A stretch of 20,162 bases of DNA, taken from NCBI GenBank assembly GCA_002423105.1, contig DIUT01000018.1, forward strand, positions 6,399-26,560. The letters are read 5' to 3'. This DNA is from Geobacter sp. UBA6151. GTDB taxonomy: Bacteria > Desulfobacterota > Desulfuromonadia > Geobacterales > Pseudopelobacteraceae. Every line of letters begins with the position of its first letter. Position 1 is the stretch's first letter. The notes below the pieces were generated by a model that was not told the DNA's origin, did no database searches, and saw only the letters and a list, made by a program, of their open reading frames with translations. The position numbers and the translations under genes were made by a program. Positions 5,842 to 12,991 of the stretch are shown piece by piece.

Positions 5842-6750
5842 TCATTTCATTTCCGCTGCCAGCATCGCGCCACCCAACAGCCCTGCATCATCGCCCAGCA
5901 GGGACTTGCGCAACTGGACTCCTGCCGATATTTGAGGAAAGGTTCGCGTGTACAACGTACGCTGGATGGCCGGAGCCATCAGATCAAAACTGGCGGACAC
6001 ACCGCCGCCGATAACAATACCTTCAAGATTGAGCAGGTTCAGCAGGCTGGCCAATCCGGTTCCAAGACATTCACCCATACGCTCAAACGCCAGCAGGGCG
6101 GTCTGATCGCCCCGCTGTGCGGCACGGGCAAGTTCTTCCGGTGTGCTGCCTCCGCCATATCTGCTCAGTGCGGATGCTGAAACATACTGTTCCAGGCATC
6201 CCCGGTTGCCGCAGGGGCACGGCCAACCATCCGGCTCAAGAGTCAGATGGCCGAATTCAGCGGCAAACCCTCCGGAACCGTTCCAGAGTTGTCCATCAAG
6301 AATCAGTCCGCTGCCCAGGCCGGTGCCGATGGTGACGACCATCAGGGAAGATAACCCGTGTCCGGCTCCGGCGCGGGCTTCTCCCAAAGCGATCAGGTTG
6401 GCGTCGTTGCCGCAGTGGACCTTCAGGCCGATCCGTTCCGAAAGAATTTGTGCCAGATTGACCCCGTCCAGCGGTTGCATGTTGACCGACGAGCGTATTG
6501 TCCCGCAGCGGTCAATCAGCCCCGGTATCCCCATGCCGACAGCCGCTACCTCAAGCGAAGCATTACAAGCAGCCGCCAGCATTTCCCGGATATGCAGCTC
6601 CAGACGCTTCAGGAACGGGGCTGCCCCATGGACTATGGCGCTTTCCGTGCGGAAACGGCTGACAATGACGCCTTCAGCGTTTACCAACGCTCCGCGCAGG
6701 TTCGTTCCACCGATATCAATACCTATGTAAGCTCTGTCGGAATTGGCCAT
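5842..6750 (-). CDS. ROK-family sugar kinase, probably glucokinase
   Basis: A 302-residue cytoplasmic kinase expected to phosphorylate glucose or a related sugar with ATP. The N-terminal phosphate-binding loop GIDIGGTNLRGAL is at residues 10-22. The catalytic Asp is D116 in GNDAN, and the second nucleotide motif is VTIGTGLGSGLI (139-150). The ROK zinc site is complete, with H168 (EFGHLTL) and C178, C180 and C185 (CPCGNRGCLEQ). There is no N-terminal helix-turn-helix, so this is a kinase and not a NagC/XylR-type repressor. Glucokinase is the likeliest role; N-acetylmannosamine or fructose kinase activity cannot be excluded. The start ATG at 6750 has only a weak GAGG site. It is the first gene of the minus-strand operon that continues with cbiX, cbiC and the permease, and is divergent from maeB. 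Confidence 0.9.
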   Translation of the reverse strand: MANSDRAYIGIDIGGTNLRGALVNAEGVIVSRFRTESAIVHGAAPFLKRLELHIREMLAAACNASLEVAAVGMGIPGLIDRCGTIRSSVNMQPLDGVNLAQILSERIGLKVHCGNDANLIALGEARAGAGHGLSSLMVVTIGTGLGSGLILDGQLWNGSGGFAAEFGHLTLEPDGWPCPCGNRGCLEQYVSASALSRYGGGSTPEELARAAQRGDQTALLAFERMGECLGTGLASLLNLLNLEGIVIGGGVSASFDLMAPAIQRTLYTRTFPQISAGVQLRKSLLGDDAGLLGGAMLAAEMK

Positions 6751-6769
6751 GGTCGCCTCGATAGTTATA

Positions 6770-6797
6770 TATATATACAGTCAGCAGCGAAAGTCTA
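6770..6797 (-). promoter_or_regulatory. Weak candidate promoter for the ROK-cbiX-cbiC-permease operon
   Basis: Minus strand TAGACT (complement of 6792-6797), a 16-nt spacer and TATATA (complement of 6770-6775) lie within an alternating TA run at 6765-6777. The -10 and -35 each match four of six positions. The -35 is also one arm of the hairpin GTCTA-cga-TAGAC (6793-6805). Confidence 0.3.
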
Positions 6798-6865
6798 CGA
6801 TAGACGCCTTTTCATCGCAACAACATCCGCTGCTGCTGAAAAAAATAGTGCGGAACGGATACCAC

Positions 6866-6893
6866 TTGACAGTATACTGATAAGAAGCATATT
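6866..6893 (+). promoter_or_regulatory. Candidate promoter for maeB with overlapping palindromes
   Basis: A perfect TTGACA (6866-6871), a 16-nt spacer and CATATT (6888-6893, four of six). A perfect 10-bp palindrome CAGTATACTG (6870-6879) overlaps the -35 and spacer. An inverted repeat TATTGT-N8-ACAATA (6890-6909) covers the -10 and start-site region. Both are candidate operators. The leader to the ATG at 6981 is about 80 nt and AT-rich. Confidence 0.5.
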
Positions 6894-6980
6894 GTCTTTA
6901 GCCACAATAAAAACAATTCTGCTATACCCCATTAATATTAACTATTTTTTAGCGAAACTAAATTTCAAGGAGCGTATTTC

Positions 6981-9242
6981 ATGGCAAAATTCAAAAATTC
7001 TCTTGAGTACCATTCCATGGGCCGTAAAGGCAAAATCGAAGTTATTTCCACCAAACCGTGCCAGACCGCTGAAGATCTGTCGTTGGCCTACTCTCCGGGG
7101 GTTGCTGAACCCTGTCTGGCAATTCAGAACAATCCTGAGGATGCCTATAAATATACCGCCAAGGGGAATCTGGTGGCGGTTGTTTCCAACGGTACCGCGG
7201 TGCTTGGTCTGGGCAATCTGGGCGCTCTGGCCGGAAAGCCGGTTATGGAAGGCAAGGGGATTCTGTTCAAGCGCTTTGCGGATATCGACGTATTCGACAT
7301 TGAACTGGATACGGAAAATCCGGATGAGATCATCAAGGCCTGCCAATTGCTGGAGCCCACCTTCGGCGGCATCAACCTGGAGGATATCAAGGCTCCGGAA
7401 TGCTTTTACATTGAAGAAGAGCTGAAAAAAACCATGAAGATTCCGGTCTTCCATGACGACCAGCACGGCACTGCCATTATCTCGTCGGCAGCGCTGATCA
7501 ACGCCCTGATGCTGGTGGGCAAGAAAATGGAAGATATCCGTATCGTGGTCAACGGAGCAGGAGCTTCGGCCAACTCCTGCGCCAAACTGGCAATTGCGCT
7601 GGGGGTGAAGCCCAACAATATGATCATGTGTGACACCAAAGGGGTGATCTACAAGGGACGTGTTGAGGGAATGAATCCCTACAAGGAGCTGTTCGCAGCC
7701 GATACCCACTTCCGCACCCTTGAAGAAGCGGCTGTCGGGGCTGATGTTTTGTTCGGTCTGTCTGCCAAGGGCGCCTTTACCAAGGAGATGGTGGCCAGCA
7801 TGGCCCCCAATCCGGTCATTTTTGCCATGGCGAACCCTGATCCGGAGATCACCCCGGAAGATGCCCATGCGGTACGTCAAGATGTCATCATTGCCACTGG
7901 CCGCTCCGATTACCCCAATCAGGTCAACAACGTCCTGGGATTTCCTTTCATCTTCCGGGGCGCTCTGGATGTTCGCGCCACCTGTATCAACGAAGAGATG
8001 AAGCTGGCTGCTGTCCATGCTCTGGCCAAACTGGCGCGGGAAGAGGTGCCCGACTCTGTCAGCAAGGCGTACGGGAACGTAAAATTCGTCTTTGGCCCGA
8101 ACTATATTATTCCCAAACCATTTGATCCCCGCGTCCTGCTGCATGTCGCCCCGGCAATTGCCCAGGCTGCCATGGAAACCGGTGTTGCCCGACAGCCAAT
8201 TGAAGATATGGACAGGTACATCGAGCATCTGGAGTCAACCCAGGGTAAATCCAAGGAGATCATGCGGGCTATCATCAACAAGGCCAAGAGTGATCCCAAA
8301 AAGATCGTTTTCCCTGAAGGGGACAATGAAAAGATGCTGCGGGCTGCCCAGATCCTGGTGGAAGAAAAAATTGCCCACCCGATTCTGGTGGGGGATGCCG
8401 ACAAGATCGCTGCAAAGATTGCCGAGCTGGGGCTTGAACTGAACGGCACGCAGATTGTTGACACAAACACGTCGGAGTATTCTGAAGGTTATATCCAGGA
8501 GTTGTACCGTTTGCGGCAGCGCCGGGGGGTCACACTGACTGAGGCTGGGCGGGTTATTCGCCGCAAATCCCGTAACCATTTTGGCGCCATGATGGTGCGC
8601 ATGAACGATGCCGACGCCATGCTGTCCGGCATTGACGCTCACTATCCGGAAACCATCCGTCCGGCACTTGAAGTAATCGGCAAGCAGGACGGCCTGGCAA
8701 GTGTTCACGGTCTCTACATGATGGTGTTCAATAAAGGGGTGTATTTTCTGGCTGACACCACGGTGACCATTGATCCCACGGCGGAGGAACTGGCCGAAAC
8801 CGCAATCCTGGCCGCCAACACGGTGCGGATGCTGGATATCGAGCCGTCGGTCGCCATGCTCTCTTTCTCCAACTTCGGTTCCGTTAATCATCCGCAGGCG
8901 CTGAAAGTCAAGAAGGCGGTGGAGATCGTTAAACAACGGGCGCCGGAACTGATCGTCGAGGGTGAAATGCAGGCAGATACGGCGGTGGTGCCGGAACTGC
9001 TGGAAGGCTTCGGCTTCTCGAAGTTGAAATCACCTGCCAATATCCTGATTTTCCCAGACCTGAACTCCGGCAACATTTGTTACAAACTGCTGCATCGTCT
9101 GGGGGGTGGTGAGGCGATCGGACCGATCCTGATGGGTACCAAAAAACCGGTGCATGTCCTGCAGCGGGGGGATAGCGTGGAGGATATCGTGAAAATGGCG
9201 GCGATTGCCGTTGTGGATGCACAGAATCCCGGAATGTTCTAA
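6981..9242 (+). CDS. maeB: NADP-dependent malic enzyme with C-terminal phosphotransacetylase-like domain (MaeB)
   Basis: Oxidatively decarboxylates malate to pyruvate, or works in reverse, in central carbon metabolism in the cytoplasm. At 753 residues it is close to E. coli MaeB (759). The malic domain occupies about residues 1-410. It has the catalytic tyrosine in LSLAYSPGVAEPCL, the metal and substrate region FADIDVFDIELD and FHDDQHGTA, a Rossmann motif GAGASANSCAKLA and the FAMANPDPEI segment. From about residue 430 (KIVFPEGDNEKMLRAA) to the end lies a phosphotransacetylase-like domain, which in this family is usually an acetyl-CoA-sensing regulatory domain rather than an active enzyme. 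The ATG at 6981 has AAGGAG 8 nt upstream. The gene is monocistronic and ends at a convergent hairpin. The large antisense open frames here are shadows. Confidence 0.95.
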   Translation: MAKFKNSLEYHSMGRKGKIEVISTKPCQTAEDLSLAYSPGVAEPCLAIQNNPEDAYKYTAKGNLVAVVSNGTAVLGLGNLGALAGKPVMEGKGILFKRFADIDVFDIELDTENPDEIIKACQLLEPTFGGINLEDIKAPECFYIEEELKKTMKIPVFHDDQHGTAIISSAALINALMLVGKKMEDIRIVVNGAGASANSCAKLAIALGVKPNNMIMCDTKGVIYKGRVEGMNPYKELFAADTHFRTLEEAAVGADVLFGLSAKGAFTKEMVASMAPNPVIFAMANPDPEITPEDAHAVRQDVIIATGRSDYPNQVNNVLGFPFIFRGALDVRATCINEEMKLAAVHALAKLAREEVPDSVSKAYGNVKFVFGPNYIIPKPFDPRVLLHVAPAIAQAAMETGVARQPIEDMDRYIEHLESTQGKSKEIMRAIINKAKSDPKKIVFPEGDNEKMLRAAQILVEEKIAHPILVGDADKIAAKIAELGLELNGTQIVDTNTSEYSEGYIQELYRLRQRRGVTLTEAGRVIRRKSRNHFGAMMVRMNDADAMLSGIDAHYPETIRPALEVIGKQDGLASVHGLYMMVFNKGVYFLADTTVTIDPTAEELAETAILAANTVRMLDIEPSVAMLSFSNFGSVNHPQALKVKKAVEIVKQRAPELIVEGEMQADTAVVPELLEGFGFSKLKSPANILIFPDLNSGNICYKLLHRLGGGEAIGPILMGTKKPVHVLQRGDSVEDIVKMAAIAVVDAQNPGMF

Positions 9243-9254
9243 GTTGCAAACGCT

Positions 9255-9289
9255 TGATTTGGAGCGGGCGACCCGCCCGCTCCAAATCA
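9255..9289. terminator. 16-bp convergent hairpin between maeB and the TPR gene
   Basis: Arm 9255-9270 pairs perfectly with arm 9274-9289 around a 3-nt loop (ACC); the core is GGAGCGGGCG/CGCCCGCTCC. It sits 12 nt after the maeB stop and abuts the stop of the convergent TPR gene (9290-9292). Neither side has a clear T-tract, so it is a bidirectional terminator or RNA-end stabiliser by position and strength. Confidence 0.7.
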
Positions 9290-11146
9290 TCACTTCAGAT
9301 CAAAGTCTAACAGATCGTCATCGCTGAAGTCCAGGCCATGGGGTGTTTCCGTCTCGGCAGTGTCCGTTGAGCGTGACGTCACATCCCTAAAACCGGGACA
9401 GAGTTGATCAACGTCCTCAAGTAACCGTACCGACTCATCATTGTTGCCCAAAACCTGCAGAGTGAGCGCCAGCTCATACTTGACCATCGCTTCGTCTTCA
9501 GGGGTGAGCTCTGGTGAAACCAAAAGCGTGCGCAGGGCATTTTCCGCGATGGATGCCTCCCCTTTTTCGCGCAGGCAGGCACCTTGCATGGCCAGACACC
9601 TGATCCTGCGGGACGGTTCAGCCGCAGCCTGACGAAACTCTGCGAGGGCGTCATCAAACAGGCCCATCTCGCGGAGAGCCAGCCCTAGATCGAAGTGTGA
9701 CTGATAGTCGGCGCTTTCAAGCTCCCCGCCGAATTTAACTGCTCCGGCATCAGTCCGGATCGTTTCAAAAATACCGCTGACCGTTTCAAACCAGTCTTCT
9801 CCGGAGTGGGTCCGACTGTCGGCAGCATCCGGTTCCAGGCCGTCATCAAGGTCGACTTCGATTTCGAAAGGATCATCCTCCAGGGCACGTACAACATCGC
9901 CGGTGTCAACCATGAGGGAGACGGTGGCAGGAGTATCCGAAACTACAGGTACAGTTCCTTCCAGCACTATTTCATGCGCTTTTTCTTCTTCTGCCGGTTG
10001 ATCGTCCCAGACAGGTAAGGCTGGAAATACATCATCCTCCTCGTCAACAGCGTCTGCACAAGCTGAAGCGGCTGGCGAAACAGCCGGGAGATCGGACGAG
10101 GCGCCCGGTTTTGAAGCCAGATCGGCTCTGGCGGCAGCTTCAGCAGCTTCACAGTCGCGGACGATGGTGCGCAGAAGTTCCGCATCAACCGCTGCTTGCG
10201 CATCCAGTTCCAGATACAGCTCCTTCAGTATCCGGAGAGCGCCTGCTTCACGGAACAGTGGTTCATATTCATACAGTAGCCGACGGGCGTCATCGGTGCT
10301 GTTTTCCCGCAACAGGCAACGAATCAAGTGTTCACGTGGCATAATGTCGGAAGGGTACAGCTGTATCAGGTGACGGCAAGCCATCTTAAGGCGTTCCCAC
10401 TGCTCAAGACGATGACATGCTTCAATCACCAGCCGCCAGCAGGTAATATCCTGCGGCGCTTCCTTCAGCAGAGCCTGCAGAATCTGGACCGCCTGTTCCG
10501 CCCCGCCAGCGGTGATCTTTTCCTTGATGATCCTGGCCGTAAAACCGTCCTGATCCTCAAACATCTGCCCCATTTTTACGGCAAGCCGGGCAAATGCAGC
10601 ACTGTCTTTCCGGTCAATCAGCAGTCCGGCCAGCGTGCTAAAGGCCTGAAGTGAGGCATCCCGGTCGCCGGCCTGATACAACACTTCGGCATGTTTCAGC
10701 CTGATGTTGACGTTCTGCGGGTCGGCCTTCTGCATCAAACCCAGAACTTTTGCTCCTTCAACCGGGTTGGAAGCAGCCTCATAATGGTCATAAGCCCGTT
10801 TGTAGTCTGCCAGCGCATTGGGAAGCAGGCCATGCCGCTGATTCAGATCGGCAAGGGTCAGCACTGTGCCGATATCATCGGGAAAGAGCCGTTCAATCTG
10901 TTTGTAGACTGCAATCGCTTTCAGATAAAAACCGTTTGCCGACAGATTTTTTCCTACCGCGTCAAATTCAGCGCGGGCTTCTTCAAGCCGGTTGGCGCGT
11001 ACCAGCAATTCCGCCAGACGCTGCCGTACCCTGATGTCGCCGGGGTCGAGGGCTGCTGCTTCTTGATATCCTTTGATCGCCTTATCCATCTGCCCTTTCT
11101 GCAGCAGTTTCTGGGCGTCGGCTATGAGTGTTTCCTTGTGTGCCAC
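9290..11146 (-). CDS. Tetratricopeptide-repeat protein with acidic linker and tail (618 aa)
   Basis: A soluble TPR scaffold protein of unknown partners. TPR-type helix pairs fill residues 1-330 (for example GQMDKAIKGYQEAAALDPGD and ANRLEEARAEFDAVGKN). About 130 residues rich in Ala, Asp and Glu follow and look disordered. A second TPR block comes after that (SHFDLGLALREMGLFDDALAEF, then KYELALTLQVLGNNDESVRLL). The last residues, FSDDDLLDFDLK, are a strikingly acidic tail that could be a docking peptide. There is no signal peptide, so it is probably cytoplasmic. The GTG start at 11146 is supported by GGAG six bases upstream. The acidic linker followed by a C-terminal TPR recalls FimV-like and delta-proteobacterial TPR proteins of motility or pilus systems, but nothing nearby confirms this. 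It has its own promoter at 11203-11231. Confidence 0.85.
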   Translation of the reverse strand: MAHKETLIADAQKLLQKGQMDKAIKGYQEAAALDPGDIRVRQRLAELLVRANRLEEARAEFDAVGKNLSANGFYLKAIAVYKQIERLFPDDIGTVLTLADLNQRHGLLPNALADYKRAYDHYEAASNPVEGAKVLGLMQKADPQNVNIRLKHAEVLYQAGDRDASLQAFSTLAGLLIDRKDSAAFARLAVKMGQMFEDQDGFTARIIKEKITAGGAEQAVQILQALLKEAPQDITCWRLVIEACHRLEQWERLKMACRHLIQLYPSDIMPREHLIRCLLRENSTDDARRLLYEYEPLFREAGALRILKELYLELDAQAAVDAELLRTIVRDCEAAEAAARADLASKPGASSDLPAVSPAASACADAVDEEDDVFPALPVWDDQPAEEEKAHEIVLEGTVPVVSDTPATVSLMVDTGDVVRALEDDPFEIEVDLDDGLEPDAADSRTHSGEDWFETVSGIFETIRTDAGAVKFGGELESADYQSHFDLGLALREMGLFDDALAEFRQAAAEPSRRIRCLAMQGACLREKGEASIAENALRTLLVSPELTPEDEAMVKYELALTLQVLGNNDESVRLLEDVDQLCPGFRDVTSRSTDTAETETPHGLDFSDDDLLDFDLK

Positions 11147-11202
11147 GGGTTACTCCGTTATGCATACGTCCTGAAGGACAAAACGACCAAAACAGCCGTG
11201 TA

Positions 11203-11231
11203 ACCATACGGGACGACAGGTTCTCTGTCAA
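11203..11231 (-). promoter_or_regulatory. Sigma-70-type promoter of the TPR gene
   Basis: Minus strand, a perfect TTGACA (complement of 11226-11231), a 17-nt spacer and TATGGT (complement of 11203-11208, four of six). The start codon lies about 57 nt downstream of the -10. A nested inverted repeat (11205-11239) spans both boxes. Confidence 0.65.
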
Positions 11232-11239
11232 TCCGTATG
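11205..11239. repeat. Nested inverted repeat over the TPR promoter
   Basis: The outer arms are CATACGG (11205-11211) and CCGTATG (11233-11239). The inner arms are GACAG (11215-11219) and CTGTC (11225-11229), with a 5-nt centre. The symmetry covers the -10 and -35 of the minus-strand promoter, the arrangement expected for a dimeric repressor operator. As RNA in the plus direction it could also fold as an interrupted hairpin, but no T-run follows. Confidence 0.5.
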
Positions 11240-11291
11240 TTGTGGAAATATGGTGGTATTTCAGGTGGGCAGTCGTGTTTCGACATTCCTT

Positions 11292-11320
11292 TTGACACCG
11301 GCAAACAATTACAGTACCAC
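11292..11320 (+). promoter_or_regulatory. Weak candidate promoter for the trmJ cluster
   Basis: A perfect TTGACA (11292-11297) with a 17-nt spacer to a poor -10 (TACCAC, 11315-11320). It is the best match in the 222-nt divergent gap on the plus strand; the -10 matches at only three positions. Confidence 0.3.
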
Positions 11321-11368
11321 TTAGCTATCAAGCACATTGTCTGCATACAGATAGGAATTCACTGAAAG

Positions 11369-12109
11369 ATGCACGCTACATCGGATTCTCTCGCCATAGT
11401 ACTGGTTGAGCCCCAGTCACCGGGGAACATCGGCATGGTTTGCCGGGCCATGAAAAATATGGGTGTTTCCCGTCTGCGGCTGGTAAACGGCTGTGATCGT
11501 TTCGACCCGGAAGCCCTCAAATTCGCTGTTTCAGCACGGGATCTACTGGAACAGGCTCAGGTCTATCCATCTCTTGAAGCGGCTCTGGCAGACGCCAGTA
11601 TTTCGGTGGCCACCACCCGTCGTACCGGAAAATACCGTCAGGAATTGATGACACCGCCTCAGGTTGCGGAGATGGTGCTGCAAAGCTCTGGCGGCATTGC
11701 AGCGCTGGTTTTCGGCAGGGAGGATCACGGGCTGACCACCGAGGAGCTGTCCCGTTGTTCACTGCAGGCGACAATTCCTTCGAGCAGCGAGTACGGCTCC
11801 TTGAATCTTGCGCAATCGGTGCTTATCTTCTGCTACGAGCTGTTCAACTGCTCTGCTGTCAAGAGCAGCGACAGTGAGCGGGCGCTGGCTCCTTCCAGTG
11901 AACTGGAGCCGCTCTTTGCGCATCTACAGGCCACCTTGCTCTCAATCGGCTACCTCAACCCGCAGAACCCTGACCATATTATGCGCAGTTTGCGGCGCAT
12001 TCTGTTCAGATCAGGTCTCGACAGCCGGGAAATTGCGGTGCTGCGCGGTATCTTTTCCCAGATTGACTGGGCTGCAAACAATTTCGATGGCAGAAAGAAG
12101 TCAGCATGA
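11369..12109 (+). CDS. trmJ: SPOUT tRNA 2'-O-methyltransferase, TrmJ-like
   Basis: A SAM-dependent RNA ribose 2'-O-methyltransferase of the SpoU/TrmH class. The 246-residue length and sequence fit TrmJ, which methylates position 32 of tRNAs. Motif 1 is seen as EPQSPGNIGMVCRAMKNMG (14-32), with the conserved Asn and Arg. Motif 2 is ALVFGREDHGLT (112-123), with E118. Motif 3 is SLNLAQSV (144-151), which forms the trefoil-knot SAM site. The C-terminal extension (PDHIMRSLRRILFRSGLDSREIAVLRGI) is the one seen in TrmJ rather than TrmL or TrmH. The ATG at 11369 has a weak, distant AGGA, so translation may be modest. The stop overlaps the next start by four bases (ATGA). Assignment to tRNA position 32 is by family, not proved here. 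Confidence 0.9.
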   Translation: MHATSDSLAIVLVEPQSPGNIGMVCRAMKNMGVSRLRLVNGCDRFDPEALKFAVSARDLLEQAQVYPSLEAALADASISVATTRRTGKYRQELMTPPQVAEMVLQSSGGIAALVFGREDHGLTTEELSRCSLQATIPSSSEYGSLNLAQSVLIFCYELFNCSAVKSSDSERALAPSSELEPLFAHLQATLLSIGYLNPQNPDHIMRSLRRILFRSGLDSREIAVLRGIFSQIDWAANNFDGRKKSA

Positions 12110-12393
12110 ATCCCACATGGGTCGGCCTTGTTGCCGGGCTTTTGACCAGTATCGCTTCCTTGCCACAGTTGATCAAAACCTGGCGCAGCCGCCATGTCCG
12201 GGATCTGTCCATCTGGCAGCCGCTGTTACTTTCGGTGGGGGTTGGGTTATGGCTGGTGTACGGTGTGCTGATCCGGGATATTCCGCTGATTCTGGCAAAT
12301 ATTACACCACTCATCAGCAACCTGTTGTTGACGGCAATGAAAATCAGGTATTGTGACAATGATGCTGAAACACCACCATCCATCATCATCTAA
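12106..12393 (+). CDS. SemiSWEET-type PQ-loop sugar transporter (95 aa)
   Basis: A small inner-membrane protein with three predicted spans, the size and layout of bacterial SemiSWEETs, which dimerise to let sugars pass down their gradient. The PQ motif is in TSIASLPQLIKTWRSR on the first helix. The second helix is PLLLSVGVGLWLVYGVLI. The third, preceded by RDIPLILANITP, ends in NLLLTAMKIRY. The conserved Pro of the first helix and the Asn in the third-helix region (LANITPLISN) match family positions involved in substrate passage. The ATG overlaps the trmJ stop (ATGA), so translation is probably coupled. The substrate is unknown; glucose or sucrose are family precedents. The stop is followed almost at once by the lemA ribosome site, placing it in one transcription unit with lemA. 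Confidence 0.88.
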   Translation: MNPTWVGLVAGLLTSIASLPQLIKTWRSRHVRDLSIWQPLLLSVGVGLWLVYGVLIRDIPLILANITPLISNLLLTAMKIRYCDNDAETPPSIII

Positions 12394-12406
12394 AGGAGGC
12401 TCTTCA

Positions 12407-12991
12407 ATGAAACGGATACTTTTTGCAGTTGCAGCAACCCTGCTGCTGGGGCTGTTGTCCGGATGTGGCTACAACACCATGCAGGCCAATGAAGAGGCGG
12501 TGATTGCTGCCTGGGGCAATGTTGAGTCAGCCTACCAACGTCGCAACGATCTTATTCCCAACCTGGTTGAAGTGGTTAAGGGCTATGCCAAGCATGAAGC
12601 CGACACGTTCAAGGCGGTTACCGAGGCCCGCGCCAGGGTGGGCAGCATGCAGTTGAGCAAAGAGGCTATCAACGATCCGGCGGCGCTCTCCAAGTTCCAA
12701 CAGAATCAGGGGGAGTTGTCATCAGCGCTTTCCCGTTTGATGGTAGTAGCCGAACGATACCCGGATCTGAAGGCCAACCAGAACTTTCTGGATCTGCAAA
12801 AGCAACTGGAAGGCACCGAAAACCGGATTAACGTTGCCCGTGAGCGTTACAATGCAACGGTGCAGGTATTCAACACCAGCATCCGTACTTTCCCCAACAG
12901 TCTGACCAACTCCCTGTTGCTGCACTTGAAGCGCAAAGAACCGTTTAAAGCAGAAGAAGGGGCGAAGGTTGCCCCGAAGGTGAAGTTCTAG
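12407..12991 (+). CDS. lemA: LemA family lipoprotein
   Basis: A 194-residue LemA family protein. The N-terminus MKRILFAVAATLLLGLLSGC is a lipoprotein signal with lipobox L17-S18-G19-C20, so the mature protein is expected to be membrane-anchored. The family signature AYQRRNDLIPNLVEVVKGY follows, and then long amphipathic helices (residues 60-165) with the ENRINVARERYN segment. The ATG at 12407 is chosen because AAAGGAGG (12392-12399) is ideally placed and the signal peptide begins there; the longer reading from 12353 overlaps the SemiSWEET gene and has no such support. The molecular role of LemA is not settled. It is followed with no gap by a TPM protein, a partnership seen in many bacteria. 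Confidence 0.92.
   Translation: MKRILFAVAATLLLGLLSGCGYNTMQANEEAVIAAWGNVESAYQRRNDLIPNLVEVVKGYAKHEADTFKAVTEARARVGSMQLSKEAINDPAALSKFQQNQGELSSALSRLMVVAERYPDLKANQNFLDLQKQLEGTENRINVARERYNATVQVFNTSIRTFPNSLTNSLLLHLKRKEPFKAEEGAKVAPKVKF

Noticed and set aside
6942..8228. 428-codon open frame antisense to maeB
   Set aside because: It lies wholly over the well-supported maeB reading frame, has no ribosome site and its translation resembles no family; it is a codon-bias shadow.
12353..12406. N-terminal extension of lemA from ATG 12353
   Set aside because: It overlaps the SemiSWEET gene, would hide the lipoprotein signal, and a strong ribosome site points to 12407.
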